Part shown: positions 50,836-61,042 of the stretch, piece after piece
How positions within the stretch are numbered: the stretch's first letter is position 1
How the letters are laid out: every line of letters begins with the position of its first letter
Source of the DNA: Paulinella micropora
Lineage: Eukaryota; Cercozoa; Imbricatea; Euglyphida; Paulinellidae
Reading direction: 5' to 3'
NCBI GenBank assembly: GCA_019918135.1
Contig: WBZZ01002571.1
Span: 221,274 to 285,273, forward strand
DNA: 64,000 nt
Made by a program: the position numbers and the translations under genes
Notes under the pieces: model-generated
Databases searched by the model: none
Told to the model about the DNA's origin: nothing
Seen by the model: only the letters and a program-made list of their open reading frames with translations

Positions 50836-51825
50836 ATGCACGCCCGAGGCCTGTACAGCACTACCATCTTCCAAGAAGTAGTCAAGGGGACACGCTTCAG
50901 GAAGTCCTCCCGACACCACTTCTGCGTCCTCCTTTACCGTCCAGAGGACCTCAGTACCAGCGAACACCCCCCCCCCCAAAAAAAATCTACCAACAGGTCC
51001 TCTCCCGCCAAAAGGATGCTCACTACTGGGGACCCGCCTCCAGGTCTCCAGCGCAGAAATCCGGCAACTTACGTCTCTTCTATAAAATCCAGGTCCAGGA
51101 AGCCGAACCGGGAACATTTTCCAGATATCGGGTGCAATCTGTCAAGACAGCACGACTGGGATGATACCTCCTCCTCGACCCTCAATGGACCCATGGCCTC
51201 CCTGACCCGGTATCCACCATGGAAAGGAAAATTCTGGGAGGCAGCATCGGCCAGGTCCCATCGGAATAGCAGTCCAGCGCCGGACCCCCGAACGACAGCC
51301 CCGGGGATACGACTACCAACTGGACTTCAATGGATCCACCAGGGAATATGGCGGTTCGGCATGATCACCCGCATCGAACATTACCCGGATTACATAGCCG
51401 AAGACCCCACCGACGAGCACCCGACATACTGGGTTACCTTCTACTCAAGGAAAGGAGCCGTACGATGCAGTCAGGCAAACGACATTTCCGACGTAGCGGT
51501 CGAAAACGGCCGACTCGTCGTCTGCGGGGAAACCAAACCGTTCACCCAACCCCCTCGACGGCCAGGGACTGACCCCGAGCAAAGTCTGGCCCCGACGCCG
51601 ACTCCCCACCAGGACACACTACCGGCCACAGGGACTGGCCCCACACCAACAGGGGACTCCTCCAGCCAAACACCATCGGGAGAACCAACACGAGTCCCTA
51701 AGCCCCACCCCATCCGGAAACGGGACCAGTTGGGACGACCGAACCCCCAACCTCCCCTCCACCCAAGACATCCCCTCCCTCTCTCACCCCCCAGAGTATA
51801 CCCCCCGAACCGACCGGGCCGCTGA
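50836..51825 (+). CDS. Protein with a Tudor/chromo-like barrel and Pro-rich tail
   Basis: 329 codons. The middle part (IWRFGMITRIEHYPDYIAED, YWVTFYSRKGAVRCSQ) has the strand and aromatic spacing of a small Tudor/SH3-like barrel; the tail from about residue 235 is Pro/Thr-rich. In the same orientation as its neighbours. Assignment tentative. Confidence 0.4.
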   Translation: MHARGLYSTTIFQEVVKGTRFRKSSRHHFCVLLYRPEDLSTSEHPPPQKKSTNRSSPAKRMLTTGDPPPGLQRRNPATYVSSIKSRSRKPNREHFPDIGCNLSRQHDWDDTSSSTLNGPMASLTRYPPWKGKFWEAASARSHRNSSPAPDPRTTAPGIRLPTGLQWIHQGIWRFGMITRIEHYPDYIAEDPTDEHPTYWVTFYSRKGAVRCSQANDISDVAVENGRLVVCGETKPFTQPPRRPGTDPEQSLAPTPTPHQDTLPATGTGPTPTGDSSSQTPSGEPTRVPKPHPIRKRDQLGRPNPQPPLHPRHPLPLSPPRVYPPNRPGR

Positions 51826-51937
51826 CTCCCCACACCCCAGGGAGCAGCGCCCACAAGGACAACTTGGAGGAGCGAACGCAACCTGCCTCACCACTGCCGA
51901 CGTCCCCAGTGATCCCGATGAACTAGACTACGACAAC

Positions 51938-53165
51938 ATGTACGACGATGAGGCCAATGCCACTTTGCAAGCAGAGGCGGAACAACGACAGAAGATCAAA
52001 GCCAGTCAGCTCAAAGCCAGCCAGCTCCTCACAACAGCCCCCACCCCGGCAATACCCAGGCACCAACCATCACAAAGTACCGCTACCATATCTCCTGGGA
52101 CGACCACCCAAGCTCCCCCCCTGCCCATACGACCAGCCCCACCGGTAGACCAGGGAGAGGAAGAACACCCCCGTCACACTGCAAATACCGGGGCCCGTAT
52201 GGCCACGCCCAGCCACTCCATGCGCACCCCGGAACCCCAAATGAGACAAGGGGACACCCACTCCCCCACCCCTGATACTAACTCCCATCCAGAGGTAGCT
52301 CCCACCCGACGAGCTCCTATCCGCCTGACACGACCACTGGCCAAACCAGACACCCGAGACACCAGTGGGACTCAGCATGAATACAAACACACACCAAGTG
52401 CATGCGCCCCTCACCCCGAGCATACACTCCCACACCAGAGCTCGGGAGTAGGATCCCAGCTTTTCTCAAACGCCTGGCTCTGACCGACCGCGGGCAGACC
52501 GAACAATGCCTGCTCACCAGCCCCATCCTCTCATCCCTGACCCCTCGTGACATCCACCGACAAGTCACAAGATTCCAGAGGCAAAACCTCCTTTACCACC
52601 ACGTACTGACCACTCTCCTCCACTGGACCCTGCTCCTCTTGACCACGATCCTCACACGCGAGGTCCACGGAACTGCATTTGGCTTAACACCCAACATCGG
52701 AGTCCAAGCAGACACTGGAAACCCCCTAGTACTATGGCTCCACCAGGATACCCACCCCCCTGTAGGCCCCAGCCTCCCTGTTCGCCAGGACATCGCCGAC
52801 TGGATCTCTGCTCTTTGGTCGATAGCAATCATCAGCACACCGTCACTGAACCCGGAGTCCTGGCAATGCCAATAACATCTGACGCGACGAATACCGAGGA
52901 GACCATCGAATGGCATATCAACACATTCCTGACCTCCCCCTCAGCCTACCAAACCAGGTTGCAACCCACTGGAAGTGCTGAACCCAACCCACCACCTAAT
53001 CCCCCCGCACAAAGTAGCAGGGACCGCAAGTCTCACCCAGCGCGCCAACCCACACTTGGCCTAAATTCCGGAGATACCGTCCCACCGCATCTCTCTGGGG
53101 ACACAAAATCCTTCTTAGCTTACCCCACCCCGATCTCTCCCGCCAAACCTTCCATCCTCGGCTAG
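51938..53165 (+). other. Three overlapping Pro-rich frames
   Basis: Frames 51938-52483, 52402-52875 and 52734-53165 overlap and share composition with the neighbours, as expected of one reading frame broken by indels. One segment (LLTTILTREVHGTAFGLTP) is less biased. Not recognised. Confidence 0.35.
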
Positions 53166-53187
53166 GAGAGGAACCGGCGATCACTAA

Positions 53188-53784
53188 GTGGATAGCAAAG
53201 AAAGAAGGAAGACGTTAGCTGGAGTGGTCCGCCAACGTACATATGCCCATTCCACCACCACACAAACTAGCGACGACAAGGATACCCTCCCACCGCCACC
53301 ACTGAAGAGACGGATGATTCGACGGGCATCCGCCCCGACCCCACCCCTCCCCCCGCTCACCCCATCCCCACCTCTCACCACCATACCAACCCCCCAAAAG
53401 GTATCCGCTTCCGCGCCCCTCCTAGTCCCTGCCAACCAGGCGGCGCCCCCCCTCTCGCAAGCAGACCCTACCCCGCCGCCATCCCCCCTCCAGCGACTCC
53501 TAGGGACTTTTACCATCCCACAATTACTTCACCCCATGATCCAACTCTCCTACGAACAGGTGTTCCAGATCCGTACTTTGGCAATACAATCTGCCAAAGC
53601 GCGGACTCTTGGTACCCTAACCTGGGAGGCTGATCTCTGGGCTAGCCACCACGACTGGAAAACCCTCCTCGAGTTACAACTAACCATTCGTCAAAGGTGG
53701 GGGTATCACTTTTTCCGAAATTTTTCAAAGACTTTTAGGAACTTTCAGAAAACTTGTGCAAACGAATGGGAATTCAGTATTTAG
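53188..53784 (+). CDS. C-terminal ORF of the Pro/Thr-rich element
   Basis: 198 codons: a Pro-rich half, then a helical domain (LSYEQVFQIRTLAIQSAKARTLG ... WASHHDWKTLLELQLTIRQRW). An AATAAAATAATA follows within 20 bp of the stop, a likely poly(A) signal. Confidence 0.45.
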   Translation: MDSKERRKTLAGVVRQRTYAHSTTTQTSDDKDTLPPPPLKRRMIRRASAPTPPLPPLTPSPPLTTIPTPQKVSASAPLLVPANQAAPPLSQADPTPPPSPLQRLLGTFTIPQLLHPMIQLSYEQVFQIRTLAIQSAKARTLGTLTWEADLWASHHDWKTLLELQLTIRQRWGYHFFRNFSKTFRNFQKTCANEWEFSI

Positions 53785-54222
53785 TTACAGAACATAATAA
53801 AATAATAGTAAAACATGTTTTTATTAATAGTCAACCACTTGGACTTCACCTCCGGAGGTGGACCGAAACCGGTCTGACACTATAATTTTTCTACTTTTTT
53901 TTCAAGCCGGCAACGACAAGACCATGCTGGAAACAAGCGATAACCATGCACACCTTGCTTTCATTGTTTTGTTTTATTTGTTTTTAGTATTTTCCTACAT
54001 TATGAGCTGCTTTTACCTTAAAAAATTTCCTGCCGCCCGCTGTGGGAGGGGGATTCACGTTTGGGGGGGGGAGGGGGGGGGGTTATGTGATGCGAAGGTT
54101 ACATCAAGCAAAAATTTTTCTAATTTTCGGTTGCAACGATAGAAAATCGTAGCGCGTGCACCTGCAGAAAAAAAAAAAACAGTCACAACGCGCAAAATCT
54201 CTTACATATTAAGAAATAACCA

Positions 54223-54273
54223 TGATAACATATGCTTGTTTTATATTGGTAACATTACAAGCATATGTTATCA
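54223..54273. repeat. Perfect 17 bp inverted repeat
   Basis: TGATAACATATGCTTGT and its complement around a 17-base loop. From 53785 to 54473 nothing else is seen apart from a G-run near 54060. Confidence 0.8.
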
Positions 54274-54473
54274 TCAGGACCTTTGTGCGTGCAAGGGTTG
54301 CAGTATTTCCTTGCTTACGTGCGAGGCGACATCAATGGGTCGTCGTCGTCAGAGCTATCAGAGCTACCAACATCTGCAGGCCACTCACATAACTGACACT
54401 TGTCTCCACCATCAGCGTTATGGCAAGAACAGCAGGGGCAGTCCCACGGATTCGGGCCTGGCTGGTTTGCGCC

Positions 54474-54655
54474 TTACACCTGATTGCCCCTGCGTTGAGA
54501 TGGCAGCGCCTGCTTGGAATCAGCTGAATTTCGCGCGCGCTTGCGTCCGCGTCCACCTGCTGCTCGACGCGCGCGGCGACGTCCGCGCTGACTGCTTGGT
54601 TGGCGTACTCGTCTACGAGGCACACTGACAGTTGAGTCTGAGTCATCCTGTTCAC
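54474..54655 (-). CDS. Exon: Arg-rich nuclear-type module (last exon)
   Basis: After TTTACTGTAG the frame encodes EQDDSDSTVSVPRRRVRQ then RGRRRARRAAGGRGRKRARN, a strong nuclear/nucleic-acid-binding basic tail, ending at GTG TAA. Phase 1 entry matches the previous exon. Confidence 0.6.
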
Positions 54656-54722
54656 CTACAGTAAATTTTAACACAATGCGACTAGTTTTTGCAAAACGTA
54701 TTGCAGATATAGCATGAAATAC

Positions 54723-54791
54723 CGTTGCCTTCTTCCTCTGAGCTAGAAGAAGAGTTCCCGGATAGCGCGGGTTCGGGTTCTGCAGCACCAG
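54723..54791 (-). CDS. Exon: short acidic module
   Basis: 69 bp, phase 1-1, between CCAAATTAG and a GTATTT donor, coding AGAAEPEPALSGNSSSSSEE. Same style and phase as the acidic exons of the gene at 4.9-8.8 kb. Confidence 0.65.
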
Positions 54792-54869
54792 CTAATTTGG
54801 CATCTTCCTCTAACCCACAGTCACAGCTTTGAAAATGATTCCATGCTTGGTCAACCAGCTGCGCCTTTT

Positions 54870-55540
54870 TTAACTGTTTCTGGTCGCCGTCTTGCGTTGG
54901 ACACCGTGCATTCTAAGCCAGTCATTTAGCTCCTTGACTACCATTTGGCTGGATGCAAATGCTTGCTTGTCTTGAGACGATGTAAGCAAAATGAAAATTT
55001 TGCGCCACGGATGAGAGACATTTGCAAAAGCCAAGTCCTGCTCTTTCTTTTCTTCCTCAGTAAGCTCCCTTGCACCACGCCGTCGCGGGTGAGCTGGAGG
55101 CCGTCCATCGTTGACAAAATATGTACGTGGCAAATAAAGAAGCTCATCAGGTGTCAAATGGGTAAGAGCGTTTATTTTTTCTTTACGGTTAAAAGGCAAC
55201 TCCATCCAGTTTATCGGCAGCTCATCGATAAGTCGGAACTCGACTCTCCATTCCTTTCCCTTTGCATCAACACATGACATATGAGCAGGAGCAAACCACC
55301 GTCAAAGTATTTGCCATCAACTTCCACTCTTGTCAGGTTTCCCGCCTTCAGCATCTCCACATGTGCTCGCTCGTCCGGCCCTAGGTACTTGCCCAAAGAA
55401 CGAATATCCTTTTTCAAACGTGGGTTGACGAAGTAGCCCACAGGAAGCTTGCGAGGCAGATCAGTCGCTGCAATACTTCCAACGCACCGGTATTGCAATA
55501 CATACAACACAATTTTATCCGAGGGGAAGGGTCTACTCAC
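54870..55540 (-). CDS. Globular exon of an unrecognised gene, one frameshift
   Basis: Two collinear frames (55211-55540, then 54870-55280) switch near 55290, by an indel or a tiny intron. Content is convincing protein: VLYVLQYRCVGSIAATDLPRK, VEVDGKYFDGG, WRVEFRLIDELPINWMELPF, FANVSHPWRKIFILLTS. A GTGTCC donor near 54905 would leave in phase 1 towards the next exon. No family recognised. Confidence 0.55.
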
Positions 55541-55669
55541 CGACCGTCACTAGAGATAATTTCAAGTTTCACATTTTGACTCGACTTCTCGCGCACCCTG
55601 ACGAAGGCACGCTCGAGGGGGAGAGGGGATTATGCTTGCACACCCGATATATAATGGCATTACTCTATG

Positions 55670-55795
55670 TTCCGGTCTGTCGGTTATCCTTGGCTTGGAG
55701 AGTACGGAGTCCCTTCTACGTTAGGTATTCCTCATTCTACAAGTCGTTAGATAGTTGTTATATTATTAAATATTGAGTCACTGTAACAGGTCCCG
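55670..55795 (-). repeat. Diverged repeat, inverted partner of 32833-32945
   Basis: See that entry. The region from 55800 to 57320 is AT-rich with no clear gene. Confidence 0.6.
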
Positions 55796-56083
55796 AGTCT
55801 GATGAACGGTGATTTCACAGTTGAATTTAATGAGAGTCACGTATACTTCAGAATTCAAGTCTGACTTTACACAAAGTTTTACTATGATCTATTTAAAAAA
55901 TTTGAAAATATATATTGTATATGTATACAAAAAAGTTTTAAGTATATATGAAAAAAATTATTATTATACATATAAAATAAAATATTAAGTGATAACAACT
56001 TGAAGTTATTAATATTTTTATTAATACTATGATAAGTATGAAAAAATTATAAATATTAAAAAAAGTTACTAGTATATGTATTA

Positions 56084-56291
56084 TTGTGGACATTCAAGTG
56101 GCAAAACATTCAAACTTTTACCTCATATTTCTCAATCAATATTTGATATTAATATACGGAAATGCAGCGCACACAGTTGGAAAGCTCTTTTCCTAAGCTT
56201 TCAAATGATGGCTTCAGCACAGTGGTATCACTTCGATTGATGGAGAACGATAAGGTCAAAGTTGGATAGTTTGCCACTTGAATGTCCACAA
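56084..56291. repeat. Small inverted-repeat element, MITE-like
   Basis: TTGTGGACATTCAAGTGGCAAA (56084-56105) and its complement (56270-56291) enclose 164 bp. The minus-strand ORF 56149-56403 runs through it and is not otherwise supported. Confidence 0.6.
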
Positions 56292-57321
56292 CAATATATG
56301 TAGGCATCACCCCCCGGATAGCCGGTAAAAAGTACCTTTTCCTGGTGACAGGTGCACCAGCTTGTTTTTCAGTATTACTTGTCCGGATTGGACCTGATGC
56401 CATTTTATTCCTGGTCTGTTGCCGTTTTCCTTTTTGGCTTCACTGAGTTAATACAACGAGACATCATTCTCATCTTTTGAGGACTGTGTTTGGTTGTATT
56501 ACCGACTTTTTACGAGCTATCGTTGGGGGCATTACATTTGGAGTCCACATCACTAGGGTGATTTCTTTCTGCTTTGCCACACAGGCACAGAGTGAATTTT
56601 CACTGACCTGTCTCACACGGGGACGTCAGACGAAAACAAATACTCCAACACAGCTCCCTCATAACTCTTTCACAAAACAAATAATTTGATTGGTCTCAAG
56701 CAGGTGTCTCGTACCCTCTAGCCCAATCAGTATCTGTGTGCTCACAAGGAGACATCAGATACAAACTCTCTGTCGTTCTTGCTGTTCTCACACAGAAACC
56801 AAGAAGAAGGAGGTGGACAGAAGAGTGAAGGAACACACACAAAACATAAACAAGCATAGGGACAGGAGCACAACACTTTACCCTTCTAGTTTGTGCATTT
56901 ATCTGCATTATCTCACACATACGTCAGAGTATTTTTGCAAATCTCTGATCGTTTTCTAAAGGTAGGTCTGAGAACCTATCCGACCGACTGTCGACTTCTC
57001 AAGGAGAGCTTTTCTGGTTTCTCTATTACTATCTGTGTGTAGGTCCAAGTGCCTCATACTAGATACAATATAGAAAAGAAGGAGGAGAAAGTAATCTGAG
57101 TAAGGAGAACAAGAAATCGGAGAAAGTCTCAAAGACTATTTTTCTCAAACAAAAACAAACATACAAACAGTGTTTCATAGAGGACAGGGAATCTTATCCT
57201 ACCCTCTCTATTAGTTTCTCTCTTCACTAGTCAATCGACTGAAGGAGGAACAGAACACAAACGAACAAAAACCAAACATAGGAGCTGACACTGTCCTCCT
57301 GTTGATCACTACTACGACATC

Positions 57322-58989
57322 ATGTCGACAGAGATCGCCGAAGTGAGTGAATTCTCGGAGGCAGATCAAAGAAGAGAAGAAGAAGAAGCAGGAGGAGGAG
57401 GAGGAAGAGGATTGAATGAAGGAGGAGGATGAGGATTGAATGAAGGAGGAGGAGGAGATGAAGGAGTAGGAGGAGGAGTAGAAGAGGGCTGGGATGATGA
57501 AGGAAGATATGGAGGAGACGAAGATGAAGGAGGATTTGAACAAGAAGAGACGGGAGGAGGAGGAGCATATGGTAATCCCTTACCACCTGCCTACACGGGA
57601 GGAGGACGAAAAATGATCGACTTGATTCATAGTGATGGAGAGGAGATCACAGTGGAGGAACAACAGTGGGTGCAAGACCACTATGACCTCACTAAAGAAG
57701 AGTTTGATAACAAGATGGGGGTAGAGAAGAACACCTATGTGTGGATCCCTCAGGATCAAAGAAGAGAGAAAAGTCGTGCTAAAAAGGATGTCTATATCCT
57801 ATTATCAAACACAGCACAGCTCCTCGGCAAACTGGTCTCTGATCCAGAAGAGAGAAAGAAGATACAGCATATCAAGTTTGGGGACACACACACCCACCTT
57901 GAATTACTCGATGCTATCTTTGGGGTGTACACTCAAACCCTGATTTGGGAACGTACATACGGCCCACGATGTGAGGGTTACCTCCAGTACACAAACCCAA
58001 GAGCAACGGCCAGATTCCTCGCGACTGGTCAGGAGGCAGTCGATGTAACAAAAATGAAGACCAATCTGGGTTCGAAAAACTCGAGTGGCATATTTCATTT
58101 TTTTACGATGGAAATGAAGGCCTTGGAGGAGGGGAAGGCAGAGATGGAAAAAAGCATTAAGGCAGCAGGAGAAACTCATCCTGTGATTGATGAGTTAGAG
58201 AAGACCGACAGAGTTCTGACCAAGATCAGACTGTTGATGGGTGCGTTACTGCACAAGGAGGCATGGAAGAGATGGATTCCTACCAAGGATCACTCTGTCC
58301 TTAAATCACTTAGTAACGCACCACCGGTCGCCAACAAAGCAGGTGTTGACCAATATGTGGAGAAATATAATTTTCTCAGATCTGCTTCTGAATTGGTGGC
58401 CTTTATCACTCATGCTCAAAAGCTGGTGATATCTGAAAAGAAGAAGGCGAAAGAGAATGAGGAGTTCGAGAAGACGATGAGACTGGAAAGAATGAAAGCA
58501 AAAGTGAGTGGTGCAAAGACACACCCTCCGACATATTTGACCCCACCAGCTCCTGCCCCACCAGCCCCTGCACCCTCGGGCTCAACTACGGTGGTGGTCA
58601 CAAACACGGAGAAGAAGGACAGACAGAACATCATAAATGCCTTCAAGGGGAAGAAAGGAGGAGTGGCAAGTCTCATGCTATATGCCAAGACGAGCTCAGA
58701 CAAAGACTCTGATGCTTCGCTTTTGAGCAAGCTCAAAGAGATCAATGCCTGCATGAAGGCTTTTCCTTGCGACGAAACGCAGGAATACGAGGCCCTTGTT
58801 ACTGTTTTTGACCAATCTCTAGTCTCGGAGGGGTTTGATCTGACACAGTACAAGTTTTTGAGAAAGAAGGAGGAGATTAAGAGAAACAATGCAACAGGCC
58901 TAGACGCTCAGTGTGAACTGGCGGTGGCCACACTCATTTCATATTTCAATCTCATGGATACCAGCATCTCTGCACTGGTACTCTCATAG
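57322..58989 (+). CDS. Gag-type ORF 1 of the Ty3-like element, one in-frame TGA
   Basis: ATG at 57322; a TGA at 57430-57432 lies in a GGA repeat, after which the same frame runs 517 codons. Gly/Glu-rich start, then a helical body (EEFDNKMGVEKNTYVWIPQDQ, AQLLGKLVSDPEER), a coiled-coil with Lys/Glu, a Pro-rich hinge and a helical C-terminus. Position ahead of protease and RT suggests structural Gag. Confidence 0.55.
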
Positions 58990-59009
58990 GATTTGAAATC
59001 TTTGAGACA

Positions 59010-60005
59010 GTGGCGATGAGTTTGAGGAGTGCTGTTGGCTTGGCGGCGACCCTTACGGAGGTAGTTTCCTCCTATGGGCTATTCTATGGCCGCAAGTCGA
59101 TCATCCTCTATTTCTTTTCGGCGTTACACACAGTTAACCCGAGTAAGCTTACTCAGCTCATACAACAATGCTCGACGTTTAGCTCAGTGAAGTCCAAGAA
59201 CTTCCTCGAGACACACGTGTTCGAAAATACGGTTCAAAGCGTTGCTCCGTCAACACTGTTTCAAGAAGTGATTAGTGCATGCTCAAACATGGACTCGCTC
59301 ACGGAGGCACATACGGCACAGGCAGGCGGTATACCTGTTGGCGCACAAGCCACGTACACAAACAGAGTTGCCGGTTGGAAGAGACAGAGAGAGCCAGACC
59401 TGAAGACCGCATGTTGGAGGTGGTTCGCGGGCTTGCAGTGTAAGGCACAGATGGAGAACAGAGACTGCTCTTTCAATCATGATAGGCAGAACCCAACAGC
59501 AAGGGCAAATTTTCTGAGCAGGACGGAAGGCAAGGAACCGGGCCTTTTCAATATGCTTCAGATTGCCGCTGTGAACGAAGGTTGGTATGCCAATATGTGT
59601 GATGATGAGGAGTTACGAGAGGCAATCATTACCTACGTGAAGAGGATGAAGGAGAAGAAGGAGGAAAGGGAGAGACAAAAGAACTTAAAGGCCTCTCAAA
59701 GAGGACGAGAAGGAGGAGCAGGAGCAGGAGGACGAGGAGGAGGAGGAGGAGGACGAGGAACATGGAGAGGAGCCTCGAGGTGGCAGGGAACCCCTCAGAG
59801 AGGAAGAGGAGGAGGTCGGGGATATACCCCTTATGGAGGGAGAGCTGTTCGAGATCCAGCCCCCCCACCCAGAGGAGGAGGAGGCTCGTGGGCAAGCTCC
59901 AACCCAAATTTCGGTCGAGCTCAGGCCTGCAACACTGCCTCGGAGACCGATACGTCATCCTATCCGGACACTACTCAAGGTAATCGTTTCGAGGTGGTGG
60001 AATGA
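59010..60005 (+). CDS. Gag-type ORF 2 with CCCH zinc finger and RGG tail
   Basis: 331 codons. After a helical N-terminus, ACWRWFAGLQCKAQMENRDC with SFNH gives a C-x8-C-x9-C-x3-H finger (CCCH family, RNA-binding), followed by a charged helix and a long Arg/Gly-rich tail (RGGGGGGRGTWRG). It takes the place of the usual CCHC knuckle and probably binds the element RNA. Confidence 0.65.
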   Translation: MAMSLRSAVGLAATLTEVVSSYGLFYGRKSIILYFFSALHTVNPSKLTQLIQQCSTFSSVKSKNFLETHVFENTVQSVAPSTLFQEVISACSNMDSLTEAHTAQAGGIPVGAQATYTNRVAGWKRQREPDLKTACWRWFAGLQCKAQMENRDCSFNHDRQNPTARANFLSRTEGKEPGLFNMLQIAAVNEGWYANMCDDEELREAIITYVKRMKEKKEERERQKNLKASQRGREGGAGAGGRGGGGGGRGTWRGASRWQGTPQRGRGGGRGYTPYGGRAVRDPAPPPRGGGGSWASSNPNFGRAQACNTASETDTSSYPDTTQGNRFEVVE

Positions 60006-60038
60006 CTGAAGGGGGAAGAAGAGAGGAAGGAGAAGACT

Positions 60039-61001
60039 GTGAAGTTTAACCCTAAAGTCACAGTGCTTTCTAATGCTGTTGTGCAGACTGGGCCAACGCT
60101 TCCTCTATGTGAAAACAAAGATGTGGGTACACAGAGACTGCAGCCCCAAGGTAGTCTCATACCCGTTCATACAGCACGGTTACCAATAATAACTGATGCA
60201 AATAGGAAGGCGAGACTTGCGATGGAGGCGAGGAGGCCAATGGCAGACGTATCGCCTCGGCCAAGCAAACAACCACGAACAGACTCAATGTCTACGGTCG
60301 CGGCGGGTGGCGAGCAAAAAGACAATGTGTGTACTCAAGTACCACAAGACAATGTCGCTCAAATAGTAAACGCACCAGTACCGCAGAATAATAAAAATGT
60401 TAATGAGGTGAAGCAGGAGGAGAAGAAGGAGGAGTTGAAAAACTTAGAGACAAGACTCCAAAATTTGGAACGTAAAGTTCTTGTTCTCGCAGCCAATATA
60501 CACAGGCCCGATGCTCTGTGTTATACGGAACTTTATTGTGAAACATTGAAGACAATATTAAAAGTTGGTAATGATACGATGGCGAATATTAATATTGTCG
60601 GCAGGAAGTTTTTAAATCGATACCGGGACTGGGTGGACGGAAATATGAAAAAGTCAACGGGCACTCTCAAAGGAGTGAGCAGCCGGACGGATATCACGGG
60701 AATCATCACACTGACCTTTAAATTGAAATCCGCACGAGTATACAGTATGGACCTCTATGTCGTCCCCGGTTACCACGGGTCAATATTACTATCGTATGAC
60801 CAATTGGCTACGATGGGGGCTGTGATTGATTGCGCCGCACGGCGAGTGATATATGGAGTAAAAAGAGGAGAAGAGAACGATATTGATCCCTTCAACGCTA
60901 CTGACTCTTATGAGGCTTATGAGCTGAGTCTAGCGACGGATCACAAAAAGATGGCCATCGCACATGAGGCACTTGAGGTGTACGTTCACCCCATGTCGTA
61001 A
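60039..61001 (+). CDS. Retropepsin-like protease ORF
   Basis: 320 codons. Disordered, coiled-coil-containing N-terminal half; then ILKVGNDTMANINIVG in the place of the D-T/S-G active site and LYVVPGYHGSILLSYDQLATMGAVIDC, close to the conserved post-flap segment of Ty3 proteases. The active-site triplet reads DTM instead of DTG/DSG, so activity is uncertain. Confidence 0.6.
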   Translation: MKFNPKVTVLSNAVVQTGPTLPLCENKDVGTQRLQPQGSLIPVHTARLPIITDANRKARLAMEARRPMADVSPRPSKQPRTDSMSTVAAGGEQKDNVCTQVPQDNVAQIVNAPVPQNNKNVNEVKQEEKKEELKNLETRLQNLERKVLVLAANIHRPDALCYTELYCETLKTILKVGNDTMANINIVGRKFLNRYRDWVDGNMKKSTGTLKGVSSRTDITGIITLTFKLKSARVYSMDLYVVPGYHGSILLSYDQLATMGAVIDCAARRVIYGVKRGEENDIDPFNATDSYEAYELSLATDHKKMAIAHEALEVYVHPMS

Positions 61002-61042
61002 GACCCGATGAACTGTCCTGGACCGACAATTGGGAATCCCAA

